A DNA stretch of 64,000 nucleotides from Streptococcus infantis ATCC 700779 (lineage in GTDB: Bacteria; Bacillota; Bacilli; Lactobacillales; Streptococcaceae), in NCBI RefSeq assembly GCF_000187465.1, contig NZ_GL732439.1:1733644-1797643 (forward strand), in the 5' to 3' direction. This document shows positions 7,610-16,344 of the stretch, in pieces (within the stretch, counting starts at the first letter, position 1; the number at the start of each line of letters is the position of its first letter). The notes below the pieces were generated by a model. The model had not been told where the DNA came from. It saw nothing but the letters and a program-made list of their open reading frames with translations, and did not search any database. The position numbers and the translations under genes are program-made.

Positions 7610-7831
7610 TTAATTATATTGGCTTAAATCTTGTTTCATGAGATAGAAGAAAACATCTCCATAAGTCCCATGGTAGTCCAAATCATGCCCCTTGTAGGTT
7701 ACTTTTTGGACAGGGTAGTAGTCTGCGACACCAATCAGGCAGGCATGTTGAGAACGTTCAAATTCCTCGTATGACTCGAAGGTCATGATTCTCTCTTGCT
7801 TGCTGGCATCAAGATAAGTGATTTCAATCAT
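7610..7831 (-). CDS. DUF4649 family small protein
   Basis: 73 residues (MIEITYLDASKQERIMTFESYEEFERSQHA in outline), matching the streptococcal DUF4649 family of unknown function. It has no signal peptide or membrane segment. It is the first gene of the unit with trxA. A copy of the MarR palindrome lies just upstream of its promoter, which suggests shared control. Confidence 0.75.
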   Translation of the reverse strand: MIEITYLDASKQERIMTFESYEEFERSQHACLIGVADYYPVQKVTYKGHDLDYHGTYGDVFFYLMKQDLSQYN

Positions 7832-7860
7832 AGGATTCTCCTTTGCTAAATCATATCTTC

Positions 7861-7889
7861 ATTTTACTCCTTGGAAAAAGGAATGTCAA
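7861..7889 (-). promoter_or_regulatory. Promoter of DUF4649-trxA
   Basis: On the minus strand a perfect -35 TTGACA, a 17-base spacer and the -10 TAAAAT. The start codon lies 30 bases downstream. Confidence 0.8.
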
Positions 7890-7898
7890 GAAAATTGC

Positions 7899-7910
7899 TT
7901 GCGCACGCAA
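7899..7910. promoter_or_regulatory. Probable MarR binding site, copy 1
   Basis: TTGCGCACGCAA, five-base arms around CA. It is identical to copy 2 at 8361-8372 and lies nine bases upstream of the DUF4649 -35 box. Confidence 0.55.
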
Positions 7911-7926
7911 GTTTTTTGTAAAAATT

Positions 7927-8307
7927 TTAGGAAAGCCAACTTGCTTTTGTTTCAAGGCTTTCTTCTACAGCCTTTTGTAGATAGGCAAGAGTTGTCTGAC
8001 CCTCCTTAGTGAGGCAGATAAAACTAGCTCGCTTATCCTGGTCACAACATCTCCGACTAAGTAAAGCACAGTTTTTGGCTTCTAAGCGTGCCACCATTCG
8101 TGATACAGCACTTGGACTCAGATGGAGTTTGTCAGGCAGGTCAATCTGTCTCAAAGATTTTTCTTGAGCCTGATTTAAAAAGTGCAAGAGATAGAATTCT
8201 TTGAGCGTTAGGCTTTGGTCACTCTGCTCAGCAATCGTTTGCTCTAAAAGAGCTTCTAGCTCTACTTGTCGGCGGTTGAAGTCAAACCATTTTTCTAAGT
8301 AAGTCAT
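7927..8307 (-). CDS. MarR-family transcriptional regulator
   Basis: 126 residues with a MarR winged helix-turn-helix: SLTLKEFYLLHFLNQ, then the recognition helix LHLSPSAVSRMVARLEAK and the wing CCDQDKRASFICLTKEGQ. Two adjacent cysteines (RRCCDQD) in the wing could be redox-active, but that is speculation. Its own promoter has the same 12-base palindrome at the transcription start, so autoregulation is likely. Confidence 0.9.
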   Translation of the reverse strand: MTYLEKWFDFNRRQVELEALLEQTIAEQSDQSLTLKEFYLLHFLNQAQEKSLRQIDLPDKLHLSPSAVSRMVARLEAKNCALLSRRCCDQDKRASFICLTKEGQTTLAYLQKAVEESLETKASWLS

Positions 8308-8360
8308 ATCAATCTCCTTTCTATATGGTAGTTATAAACAGATTTGCCTATCTGAGATGC

Positions 8361-8403
8361 TTGCGCACGCAATTAGTATACAACTTTTTGGAATAGATAG
8401 CAA
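8361..8403 (-). promoter_or_regulatory. marR promoter with overlapping operator, copy 2
   Basis: On the minus strand TTGCTA (8403-8398), 17 bases, then TATACT (8380-8375). The palindrome TTGCGCACGCAA (8361-8372) begins two bases after the -10, so it covers the transcription start. This is classic repressor placement. Confidence 0.65.
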
Positions 8404-8487
8404 GAAGGATGTTTCTTGTGCATTTCCTTGAAATTTTCTGAAAAAAGAGTAAACTGGTATGCAGAAAGTCTATTTGTGGAGTAAACG

Positions 8488-8862
8488 ATGAAATTATATG
8501 TTCAGTTAATGATTCTCTTTGTCATTTCACTGATTGGTGAGGGAATCTCTAGCTTTTTCCATTTGCCTATTCCTGGAAGCATTATCGGTTTGATTATTTT
8601 ATTTTTAGCCTTGCAGTTCAAGTGGTTGCGGGTACGTCATGTCAACATGGTTGGGAATTTTCTCCTAGCTAATATGACTATCCTCTTTCTACCTCCTGCA
8701 GTTGGTATTATGGAGAAATTTGATGTGATTGCTCCCTATTTATTGCCCATTGTCTTGATTGTCTTTTTTGCAGCAGTTATCAATATAATCTTGATTGCGC
8801 TTGTAGTTCAGTTTATCAAAAAGCGTTATGAAGGAGATTACGAAGAAAGAGGTGCCAAATGA
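8488..8862 (+). CDS. CidA/LrgA family holin-like membrane protein
   Basis: 124 residues with four hydrophobic helices. The family motif FFHLPIPGSIIGLIILFLALQFKWL is present, followed by NFLLANMTILFLPPAVGIMEKF. CidA/LrgA proteins modulate autolysis in staphylococci, and LrgAB imports pyruvate in S. mutans. The stop overlaps the next start (ATGA), so it is coupled to the LrgB gene. The sequence does not settle whether it is a CidA or an LrgA. Confidence 0.88.
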   Translation: MKLYVQLMILFVISLIGEGISSFFHLPIPGSIIGLIILFLALQFKWLRVRHVNMVGNFLLANMTILFLPPAVGIMEKFDVIAPYLLPIVLIVFFAAVINIILIALVVQFIKKRYEGDYEERGAK

Positions 8863-9554
8863 GCGAATTTGTATCCAATCCACTTTTTGGGATAGCCTTG
8901 TCCATTTTGGCTTATCTTGGAGGCATGATTATCTTTAGACGGTACCCTCATCCTCTGACCACTCCCTTGCTGCTAGCAACTTTATTTATCATTGTTTTTC
9001 TAAAACTGACTGGTATTTCTTATGTTGCCTATTATCAAGGCGGGGTCTACCTCAATAACTTGATTGTTCCTTCAACAGTAGCTTTAGGAATTCCTCTTTA
9101 TAAGAGTTTTCACCTCATGAAACACCATGTTAGAAGTATTCTACTCAGCAGTTTCCTTGCTGTTGTTGTAAATACAGTTTTTACAGCTTTAGTTGCAAAA
9201 TTTTTCGGTATGGATTTCTTCTTGGCGATTTCGCTTTTCCCAAAGTCTGTAACGACGGCCATGGCAGTTGGAATTACGGATAAGCTACAAGGGATAGCGA
9301 CGATCACCTTGGTAGTTGTGGTAGCAACTGGCATTTTGACTAGCGTTATTGGACCAACACTTCTAAAATGGCTAAAAATTGACGATCCAGTAGCTGCTGG
9401 TCTTGCTCTTGGAGGAACTGGTCACGCAGTTGGGACTGGAACAGCTTTTCGTTATGGAGCTGTTGCGGGGGCTATGGGTGGCCTGGCTATCGGTGTCACC
9501 GGTATTCTCTATGTATTTGTAAGTCCCATCGTAGCAGGTTTGATATTGAGTTAA
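8859..9554 (+). CDS. lrgB: LrgB/CidB family membrane protein
   Basis: 231 residues, polytopic. LrgB signatures are visible: FPKSVTTAMAVGITDKLQG and LGGTGHAVGTGTAFRYGAVAGAMGGLAIG. With the upstream CidA/LrgA protein it forms the usual two-component holin-like or pyruvate-transport complex. The start overlaps the previous stop by four bases. Confidence 0.9.
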   Translation: MSEFVSNPLFGIALSILAYLGGMIIFRRYPHPLTTPLLLATLFIIVFLKLTGISYVAYYQGGVYLNNLIVPSTVALGIPLYKSFHLMKHHVRSILLSSFLAVVVNTVFTALVAKFFGMDFFLAISLFPKSVTTAMAVGITDKLQGIATITLVVVVATGILTSVIGPTLLKWLKIDDPVAAGLALGGTGHAVGTGTAFRYGAVAGAMGGLAIGVTGILYVFVSPIVAGLILS

Positions 9555-9587
9555 AAAATAATAATGTTATATTTCTTTGTGTAAAAA

Positions 9588-9620
9588 GAAGCCCCTAGCT
9601 TTATTTGCTAGGGGCTTCAT
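9588..9620. terminator. Bidirectional terminator between convergent genes
   Basis: GAAGCCCCTAGC and GCTAGGGGCTTC form a 12-base-pair perfect stem with a seven-base loop, between lrgB and the ABC permease. Confidence 0.85.
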
Positions 9621-9623
9621 TCA

Positions 9624-10355
9624 TTATTGTAAGTTTACTTTGTTCTTTAAAATATAGTAGGTTCCGAGATAGAAGCCGACGCTAAGGATTAAGTCTTTAA
9701 AAATTTCAAAGGATAATACCCAATTGTAGTCGAAATCGATGCGAAGATTTAGGGTGATAAAACCAAGGACTATTTGGATAGCGATGTAGGCGACAACCGC
9801 AAGAGCTGTACGGTATTCATTAAAGAGTTGACCGATAGAGATAGAAAAGTAGATACAAAGGATACTTGCAAGAGTGTTAACGATATAGGAAATCAAGGCT
9901 AACCAGAAATCATCTCGATAATTTTTGAGAATAAACTCGGCAACGTTGGATATTAAGACGTCTGGTTGAATCATGGACATGATGATGTAAAGACTAAAAA
10001 GGAAAACCACTGTACTTGCCAAAGACCAAACAAAGGCTCCAAGAAGTTTAGCGGAGAGGATCTGGTGTTCAGATACTGGCAGGGTTAGGGTTAGATAGCC
10101 ATGACGATCATAAACGCTTCCCTTAAACCGTTGAATAATCAAAATCAGGGTTGAGATACTCAAAGTAATAACCAGACCCCCAAAAACCAGAGATAGAAAT
10201 ACTAACATGACAACACCCTTGTCTTGATAATAGGTGCTTGTAAGGGTGCTGCCCTGAATTCCTATTATGACAGATAGGGATAGTACAGCAGCATAGAGGG
10301 CTAAAAACCATTTGTTGACATTTTTAAATTCATAACGAACTAAATTCCAAAACAT
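9624..10355 (-). CDS. ABC-2 type transporter permease
   Basis: 243 residues with six predicted membrane segments. An N-terminal RYEFKNVNKWFLALYAAVL start and a long periplasmic-type loop are typical of ABC-2 permeases. It follows the ATPase gene by 15 bases and, with the GntR regulator, forms a YtrA-type three-gene unit. Such units usually respond to cell-wall antibiotics. The substrate is unknown. Confidence 0.85.
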   Translation of the reverse strand: MFWNLVRYEFKNVNKWFLALYAAVLSLSVIIGIQGSTLTSTYYQDKGVVMLVFLSLVFGGLVITLSISTLILIIQRFKGSVYDRHGYLTLTLPVSEHQILSAKLLGAFVWSLASTVVFLFSLYIIMSMIQPDVLISNVAEFILKNYRDDFWLALISYIVNTLASILCIYFSISIGQLFNEYRTALAVVAYIAIQIVLGFITLNLRIDFDYNWVLSFEIFKDLILSVGFYLGTYYILKNKVNLQ

Positions 10356-10370
10356 AAGAATCTCCTTTAA

Positions 10371-11066
10371 CTAGGCTTTGAATTCGTGACGGAAGAGCTG
10401 GTCGATAGACTCTCCTGATTCGTAGCGAATATCATCTACATTTCCTTGACGGACAACTTTTCCATCCTTGAGGAAGACAATCTCATCCAAGATTGGTTCG
10501 ATATCTGAAATCAAGTGAGTTGAAATCAAGACAGTCGAAGTTGGAGAGTAGTTGTTGATGATGGTGTTCAAGATATAGTCACGAGCCGCAGGATCGACAC
10601 CACCGATTGGTTCATCAAGGACGTATAGACGAGCATCACGACTCATGACCAGAATCAACTGAACTTTTTCTTTGTTCCCTTTTGAGAGTTTCTTGAAACG
10701 GCTATTTTCATCGATACCAAGGTCACGCAGAAGATTTTGGGCGCGTTCTAGATTGAAGTCTTGGTAGAAAGTCTTGAAATAGGTAAGAGCCTCTTTAACC
10801 TTCATTTGCTCGTTGAGATAGGTCGTATCAGGCAAATAAGAAACAATCGCTTTAGTTGCTGGACTTGGCTCCATGCCATTGATCAGAATACGCCCTTGTT
10901 CAGGTTGAAGTAAACCGTTGATGAGTTTAATCAGGGTTGTTTTTCCGGAACCGTTTGGGCCAAGGAGACCCACAATCTTTCCTGCTGGAATTTCAAGGGA
11001 AACATTTTGAAGAGCAGGGCTTGCTCCATAGAATTTTGAAACATTTTCAAACGTTAACAAGGTCAT
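10371..11066 (-). CDS. ABC transporter ATP-binding protein
   Basis: 231 residues. Walker A is GLLGPNGSGKTT, the signature is KLSKGNKEKVQL (a degenerate LSGGQ), Walker B is LYVLDEPIGGVDP and the switch His is in STHL. It is typical of BcrA/YtrB drug and peptide exporters. It starts four bases from the GntR stop, so the three genes are one transcript. Confidence 0.92.
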   Translation of the reverse strand: MTLLTFENVSKFYGASPALQNVSLEIPAGKIVGLLGPNGSGKTTLIKLINGLLQPEQGRILINGMEPSPATKAIVSYLPDTTYLNEQMKVKEALTYFKTFYQDFNLERAQNLLRDLGIDENSRFKKLSKGNKEKVQLILVMSRDARLYVLDEPIGGVDPAARDYILNTIINNYSPTSTVLISTHLISDIEPILDEIVFLKDGKVVRQGNVDDIRYESGESIDQLFRHEFKA

Positions 11067-11069
11067 AGT

Positions 11070-11435
11070 CTAAACTCCTTCAATATAATCTCTCAAAACA
11101 GTTGGTAGTTCTTCTTTTTCATAGCCAAATTCTACCATGCCTGTTACAAACTGTTGCAACTGTTCTTCAGAAAGTTGCTTTCGGGATTGGAGAATTAAGT
11201 CCAAATCCTCGGTGACAAAACGCCCTGCAGTCCTCTTGGTGTATACGAAGCCTTCTCTTTCTAAGTCTGATAGGGCACGTTGGATGGTATTAGGATTGAC
11301 CCCAGCCTCGCTAGCCAGTTCTCTGACAGTTGGCAGTTGTTGGTTGGGTTCTAGTTTATGAGAAACGATTTGCAGTTTGATCTTATCCATTATCTGCAAA
11401 TAAATGGGTTTGTTGTTATCAAATGTCCATGACAT
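11070..11435 (-). CDS. GntR-family (YtrA-type) transcriptional regulator
   Basis: 121 residues from MSWTFDNNKPIYLQIMDKI, chosen because GAAAGGAG lies before it. It has the GntR winged helix (LPTVRELASEAGVNPNTIQRALSDLEREGFVYTKRTAGRFV) and a short C-terminal tail, as in YtrA. It precedes its ABC transporter and probably represses the unit. Confidence 0.9.
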   Translation of the reverse strand: MSWTFDNNKPIYLQIMDKIKLQIVSHKLEPNQQLPTVRELASEAGVNPNTIQRALSDLEREGFVYTKRTAGRFVTEDLDLILQSRKQLSEEQLQQFVTGMVEFGYEKEELPTVLRDYIEGV

Positions 11436-11470
11436 CACGGTCTCCTTTCTACAACTTCTTTTTGTGTCAC

Positions 11471-11503
11471 TTAGATAATACAACTAAACAAAAAACTTGT
11501 CAA
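11471..11503 (-). promoter_or_regulatory. Promoter of the GntR-ABC unit with overlapping palindrome
   Basis: On the minus strand TTGACA (11503-11498), a 17-base spacer and TATTAT (11480-11475). An imperfect palindrome TTAGAT...AACTAA (11471-11487) covers the -10, which suggests autorepression. Confidence 0.65.
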
Positions 11504-11540
11504 GCCAAAAGGAGAATTATTTTGGGAATTGCTTAAAAAA

Positions 11541-11549
11541 TGGTATAAT
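11541..11549 (+). promoter_or_regulatory. nrdR promoter (extended -10)
   Basis: ATGGTATAAT contains an extended -10 (TG, one base, TATAAT) with no good -35 box. It sits 28 bases before the start codon. Confidence 0.6.
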
Positions 11550-11577
11550 GAAAAGGAAACGACAAGGAGGGGAAGGC

Positions 11578-12051
11578 ATGCGTTGTCCAAAATGTGGCGC
11601 TACAAAATCAAGTGTTATCGATAGCCGTCAGGCTGAAGAAGGAAATACGATTAGAAGAAGACGTGAGTGTGAAGAATGTCAACATCGTTTTACGACCTAT
11701 GAACGTGTAGAAGAGAGAACGCTGGTTGTGGTCAAGAAGGATGGCACACGGGAGCAGTTCTCCAGAGATAAAATCTTTAACGGGATTATTCGTTCGGCTC
11801 AAAAACGTCCTGTGTCTAGTGATGAGATTGGCATGGTGGTCAATCGCATCGAACAAAAACTCCTCAGTCGCAATGATAATGAAATTCAAAGTGAAGATAT
11901 TGGTTCTCTGGTCATGGAAGAATTGGCTGAACTGGATGAAATCACTTACGTTCGTTTCGCCAGCGTCTATCGTAGCTTTAAAGACGTGAGTGAACTCGAA
12001 AATCTTCTCAAACAAATTACGCAATCTTCAAAGAAGAAAAAGGAAAAATAA
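11578..12051 (+). CDS. nrdR: Transcriptional repressor NrdR
   Basis: 157 residues from [17 protein letters not shown], with AAGGAGGGG before it. The zinc ribbon (CPKC...CEEC) is followed by the ATP-cone domain ([17 protein letters not shown]). NrdR represses ribonucleotide reductase genes according to the ATP/dATP state. It leads an operon with dnaB and dnaI, linking nucleotide supply to replication. Confidence 0.95.
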   Translation: MRCPKCGATKSSVIDSRQAEEGNTIRRRRECEECQHRFTTYERVEERTLVVVKKDGTREQFSRDKIFNGIIRSAQKRPVSSDEIGMVVNRIEQKLLSRNDNEIQSEDIGSLVMEELAELDEITYVRFASVYRSFKDVSELENLLKQITQSSKKKKEK

Positions 12052-13221
12052 ATGAAGCCTAATGATCGTTTTTCTTTTCTAAAGAATAATCGGGTGTCGC
12101 AAGATCCCACAACTTTGGTGCAGTGCTACCTCCCGATTATCGGTCAGGATGCGCTGAGTCTTTACCTTTATACCTTAGCTTTTTGGGATGATGGACAAAA
12201 AGAACACCTGTTTGCAGCTATCCTCAATCATCTCAATTTTGGGATGGACAGGCTATTAAAGGCTTTTAAAATCTTATCAGCCTTCAATTTGGTTACCCTT
12301 TATCAAAAGGGTGACGGTTATGAACTTGCTATTCATCCAACGCTTTCTAGCTCAGATTTCTTGCGTCATACGGTTTATCGTACCTTATTGGAGAAAAAAA
12401 TCGGTGAGCCAGCAGTTTCTGATTTGCGCCAAGAGCAGGCAGGCGGAGAGCCTTTGACTGTTCCTTTGAGTCAGGCCTTTCCAGAGATAGAAGAATTGGC
12501 TAGTCATGATGAGACACCAGTAAAAGCTGATTTTAAAAATGATTTTGATTTGGAGCATTTTCGTCAGCTCATGGCGAGAGATAAACTCCGTTTCCAAGAT
12601 GAACAGTCAGATGTCTTGGAGTTATTTAAAATTGCTGATGAGAAAAAATGGACCTGGTTTGAAACCTATCAACTAGCTAAAGGAACAGCTGTTTCACAAG
12701 TTATTTCTGTCAAGCGCATGCGTGAAAAATTAGCGCAAGAGTCTGTTGCATCGGACTTTAGTCCCCAAGAAGCGACCATTATCCGAGAAGCTAAAAGTAA
12801 AACTGCCCTGCAATTTTTAGCGGGGATCAAACAAACCCTAAATGCTGGAATTATCCAAGCCGAACGCGATTTGTTAAAACAGATGGCGGACTTGGGCTTG
12901 CTTGATGAAGTCATTAATGTTGTTATACTTTTGACCTTCAATAAGGTTGATTCGGCCAATCTCAATGAAAAATATGCCATGAAAGTGGCTAATGATTACT
13001 CTTATAACAAGATTCGTTCTGCTGAGGAAGCTGTACTTCGAATCAGAGAGAAAAATCAAAAGGGGCAGGAACAAAAATCAGCGAAGCCAAGCCAAGCCAA
13101 AAGCAATGTCCCAAAATGGAGTAATCCAGAATATAAAAATGAAACTAGCGAAGAAACTCGCTTGGAGTTAGAACGTAAGAAAAAAGAAATGTTAGATCGA
13201 TTAGGAAAAGGAGGAGACTAG
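12052..13221 (+). CDS. dnaB: DnaB, replication initiation and membrane attachment protein
   Basis: 389 residues with the Gram-positive DnaB (DnaB/DnaD-type) domain structure. The N-terminal winged-helix part begins RFSFLKNNRVSQDP, and the C-terminal DnaB_2 domain (QFLAGIKQTLNAGIIQAERDL) is followed by a charged tail. This is not the replicative helicase but a primosome-loading factor working with DnaD and DnaI. The start abuts the nrdR stop with no gap. Confidence 0.92.
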   Translation: MKPNDRFSFLKNNRVSQDPTTLVQCYLPIIGQDALSLYLYTLAFWDDGQKEHLFAAILNHLNFGMDRLLKAFKILSAFNLVTLYQKGDGYELAIHPTLSSSDFLRHTVYRTLLEKKIGEPAVSDLRQEQAGGEPLTVPLSQAFPEIEELASHDETPVKADFKNDFDLEHFRQLMARDKLRFQDEQSDVLELFKIADEKKWTWFETYQLAKGTAVSQVISVKRMREKLAQESVASDFSPQEATIIREAKSKTALQFLAGIKQTLNAGIIQAERDLLKQMADLGLLDEVINVVILLTFNKVDSANLNEKYAMKVANDYSYNKIRSAEEAVLRIREKNQKGQEQKSAKPSQAKSNVPKWSNPEYKNETSEETRLELERKKKEMLDRLGKGGD

Positions 13222-14118
13222 ATGGAAAGTGTAGGAGATGTACTTAAAGATCATCCCAGCCGTTTTCAATATCAGGACCTGGTTCAGCAGATTGTAAAAG
13301 ATCCTGATGTTGCGGCTTTTGTCCAGAAGGAATCTCTCAGTCAAGAGGAATTGAATCGTAGTATCTCTAAGTTTAACCAATACATCACCGAGCGAGATAA
13401 GTTTCTTCGCGGAGATACTGACTATATCGCGCGTGGCTATAAGCCCATTCTAGTTATGAATCATGGTTACGCAGATGTATCCTATGAGGAAACTCCGGAA
13501 CTGATTGCGGCTGAGAAAGAAGCGGCTATCAAGAACCGTCTCAGACTGATTAATCTTCCAGCTAGTCTTAAAAAAGCTAGTTTGGCTCAAGTTGATTTGG
13601 ATGATTTGGGACGTTTGCCAGTTTTTGAAAAGCTCTTTACCTTTGTTGAGCAATATCCAGAAGTCCGTAAAGGTCTCTATCTCTATGGAGACTTTGGAGT
13701 TGGGAAGAGCTTTATGGTAGCTGCTCTAGCCCATGATTTGTCAGAAAAACGTGGGGTTTCATCAACCCTTCTTCACTATCCTAGCTTTGTTATTGATGTC
13801 AAAAATGCTATCGGAGATGGGAATGTCAAGAATTTGGTGGATGAAATCAAGCAAGCTGAAGTCTTGATTTTGGATGATATTGGTGCCGAGCAATCAACAC
13901 CTTGGGTTCGTGATGAAGTCTTGCAAGTCATTCTTCAATATCGTATGCAGGAAGATTTGCCAACCTTCTTTACCTCAAATTTCAATTTTGAAGATTTGGA
14001 AAAACATTTTGCTAAAGGCAAGAACGGAAACGATGAAACATGGGAAGCTAGACGCGTTATGGAGCGTATCCGTTATTTAGCAGAAGAAACACGACTAGAA
14101 GGAGAAAATCGCCGATGA
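13222..14118 (+). CDS. dnaI: Primosomal protein DnaI (helicase loader)
   Basis: 298 residues, AAA+ ATPase. Walker A is GDFGVGKSFM, Walker B is VLILDDIGAEQ, and the sensor region is TFFTSNFN. The N-terminal zinc-binding domain contacts the helicase in Bacillus. It starts immediately after dnaB and overlaps the nitroreductase gene by four bases. Confidence 0.94.
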   Translation: MESVGDVLKDHPSRFQYQDLVQQIVKDPDVAAFVQKESLSQEELNRSISKFNQYITERDKFLRGDTDYIARGYKPILVMNHGYADVSYEETPELIAAEKEAAIKNRLRLINLPASLKKASLAQVDLDDLGRLPVFEKLFTFVEQYPEVRKGLYLYGDFGVGKSFMVAALAHDLSEKRGVSSTLLHYPSFVIDVKNAIGDGNVKNLVDEIKQAEVLILDDIGAEQSTPWVRDEVLQVILQYRMQEDLPTFFTSNFNFEDLEKHFAKGKNGNDETWEARRVMERIRYLAEETRLEGENRR

Positions 14119-14828
14119 ATGAAACAATCACCTTAATGAAATCTCATACCTCGGTTCGCAGATTTAAAGAAGAAGCGATTCCTCAAGAGGACTTGAATGA
14201 GATTTTATCAGCTGCTCAAATGGCTTCTTCTTGGAAAAATTTCCAATCTTATTCTGTGATTCTAGTCAGAAATCAAGAAAAGAAAGATGCTCTTTTTGAG
14301 CTGGTTCCTCAGGAAGCGATTCGTCAGTCTGCTGCCTTCCTCCTCTTTGTAGGAGATTTAAACCGTGCAGAAAAAGGGGCTCGTCTCCATACCGATACTT
14401 TCCAACCTAAAGGGGTGGAAGGACTCCTCATTACTTCAGTAGATGCAGCCTTGGCTGGACAGAATACCTTGCTTGCGGCAGAAAGCCTTGGCTATGGTGG
14501 AGTAATCATTGGTTTAGTGCGTTACAAATCTGTTGAAATAGCAGAATTGTTCAACCTTCCTGACTATACCTACCCAGTTTTTGGGATTGCACTCGGTGTG
14601 CCTAACCAAAAACATGATGTAAAACCAAGATTGCCATTAGAGAATGTTGTTTTTGAGGAAGAATACCAAGAACAAACATCTGAGGCTATTGAAGCTTATG
14701 ACCGTGTGCAGACCGAATATGCAGGAGTTCGTGCGACTACCACTTGGAGTCAACGTCTTGCAGAGCAATTCGGTCAGCCTGAACCAAGCTCAACTAGAGA
14801 AAATCTTGAACAAAAGAACTTATTATAG
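14115..14828 (+). CDS. NADPH-dependent nitroreductase / flavin oxidoreductase
   Basis: 237 residues, nitroreductase family (NfsA/FRP type). The N-terminal flavin region SHTSVRRFKEEAIPQEDLNEILSAAQMASSW is followed by YGGVIIGLVRYKSVEI and FGIALGVPNQ. It uses FMN and NAD(P)H, and the natural substrate is unknown. Its ATGA overlap with dnaI suggests coupling, although the function is unrelated to replication. Confidence 0.88.
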   Translation: MNETITLMKSHTSVRRFKEEAIPQEDLNEILSAAQMASSWKNFQSYSVILVRNQEKKDALFELVPQEAIRQSAAFLLFVGDLNRAEKGARLHTDTFQPKGVEGLLITSVDAALAGQNTLLAAESLGYGGVIIGLVRYKSVEIAELFNLPDYTYPVFGIALGVPNQKHDVKPRLPLENVVFEEEYQEQTSEAIEAYDRVQTEYAGVRATTTWSQRLAEQFGQPEPSSTRENLEQKNLL

Positions 14829-14841
14829 AAAGTGAGAAAAC

Positions 14842-16152
14842 ATGGCCTTACCAACTGTTGCTATCGTAGGACGTCCCAATGTTGGGAAATCAACCCTGTT
14901 TAACCGTATTGCAGGGGAACGCATCTCAATCGTAGAAGATGTCGAAGGAGTGACACGGGACCGTATCTATGCTACTGGTGAATGGCTCAACCGTTCTTTC
15001 AGTATGATTGATACAGGAGGGATTGATGACGTTGATGCTCCATTTATGGAACAAATCAAGCACCAGACAGAGATTGCCATGGAAGAAGCTGATGTCATCG
15101 TTTTTGTAGTTTCCGGTAAAGAAGGAATTACGGATGCTGACGAATACGTAGCCCGTAAACTCTATAAAACTCATAAACCTGTTATCCTTGCAGTTAACAA
15201 GGTTGACAATCCGGAAATGAGAAATGATATCTATGATTTCTATGCTCTTGGATTGGGAGAACCATTGCCAATTTCATCTGTGCACGGGATTGGTACAGGG
15301 GATGTATTAGATGCCATCGTCGAAAATCTTCCACATGAAGTCGAAGATGAAAATCCAGATGTCATTAAATTCAGCTTGATTGGTCGCCCCAATGTCGGAA
15401 AATCTAGTTTGATTAATGCCATTTTGGGAGAAGACCGCGTGATTGCCAGTCCTGTTGCTGGTACAACTCGTGATGCCATTGATACACATTTTACAGATGC
15501 GGATGGCCAAGAGTTTACCATGATTGATACGGCTGGTATGCGTAAGTCTGGTAAAGTCTATGAAAACACAGAGAAATACTCAGTCATGCGTGCCATGCGA
15601 GCTATTGACCGTTCAGATGTAGTCTTGATGGTCCTCAATGCCGAAGAAGGCATCCGTGAGTATGATAAGCGTATCGCTGGATTTGCCCACGAAGCTGGTA
15701 AAGGGATGATTATCGTAGTTAACAAATGGGACACGCTTGAAAAAGACAACCACACCATGAAAAACTGGGAAGAAGATATCCGTGAGCAGTTCCAATACTT
15801 GCCTTACGCACCAATTATCTTTGTCTCTGCTTTGACCAAACAACGTCTTCACAAGTTGCCTGAGATGATCAAGCAAATCAGCGAGAGTCAAAATACCCGT
15901 ATCCCATCAGCAGTCTTGAATGATGTCATTATGGATGCTATCGCCATCAACCCAACACCGACAGACAAAGGGAAACGTCTCAAGATCTTCTATGCGACTC
16001 AAGTGGCAACTAAACCACCGACCTTTGTGATTTTTGTCAACGAAGAAGAACTGATGCACTTCTCTTACTTGCGTTTCTTAGAAAATCAAATCCGCAAGGC
16101 CTTCGTCTTTGAAGGAACACCGATTCATCTGATCGCAAGAAAACGAAAATAA
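14842..16152 (+). CDS. der: Ribosome biogenesis GTPase Der
   Basis: 436 residues. Two tandem GTPase domains are visible, each with its own G1 motif ([14 protein letters not shown] near residue 6, [12 protein letters not shown] near 178), G3 DTAG/DTGG and G4 NKVD/NKWD. A C-terminal KH-like domain follows. Der is essential for 50S ribosome assembly. It is the last gene of the nrdR-dnaB-dnaI run and has its own terminator. Confidence 0.97.
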   Translation: MALPTVAIVGRPNVGKSTLFNRIAGERISIVEDVEGVTRDRIYATGEWLNRSFSMIDTGGIDDVDAPFMEQIKHQTEIAMEEADVIVFVVSGKEGITDADEYVARKLYKTHKPVILAVNKVDNPEMRNDIYDFYALGLGEPLPISSVHGIGTGDVLDAIVENLPHEVEDENPDVIKFSLIGRPNVGKSSLINAILGEDRVIASPVAGTTRDAIDTHFTDADGQEFTMIDTAGMRKSGKVYENTEKYSVMRAMRAIDRSDVVLMVLNAEEGIREYDKRIAGFAHEAGKGMIIVVNKWDTLEKDNHTMKNWEEDIREQFQYLPYAPIIFVSALTKQRLHKLPEMIKQISESQNTRIPSAVLNDVIMDAIAINPTPTDKGKRLKIFYATQVATKPPTFVIFVNEEELMHFSYLRFLENQIRKAFVFEGTPIHLIARKRK

Positions 16153-16160
16153 AACGATAA

Positions 16161-16190
16161 AAAGAAGAAGGTTCTTGGACCTTCTTTTTT
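16161..16190 (+). terminator. der terminator
   Basis: The complementary arms AAGAAGGT and ACCTTCTT are followed by TTTT, about ten bases after the der stop. Confidence 0.75.
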
Positions 16191-16268
16191 GGAAATAACA
16201 TCAGGAGACTAGAGCTGAATTTGTCATCAAAATAACATCATTTTCCTAGTCCTTGTCACGGTTTTGTA

Positions 16269-16309
16269 ATGGAAACGTACTTTCTTTGTAAGATTCAAAA
16301 TGCTATAAT
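16269..16309 (+). promoter_or_regulatory. Promoter of the TPM gene with cre-like box
   Basis: An extended -10 (TGCTATAAT, hexamer 16304-16309) has a weak -35 TTTCTT at 16281 and a 17-base spacer. Just upstream, ATGGAAACGTACTTT (16269-16283) matches the CcpA cre consensus at 14 of 15 positions. Confidence 0.45.
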
Positions 16310-16344
16310 GCTCTAAACAATTTTCCTTGCATAAGGAGGTTATT

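Noticed and set aside
11608..12024. Antisense 138-codon frame in nrdR
   Set aside because: It lies wholly over nrdR, whose zinc ribbon and ATP cone are unambiguous.
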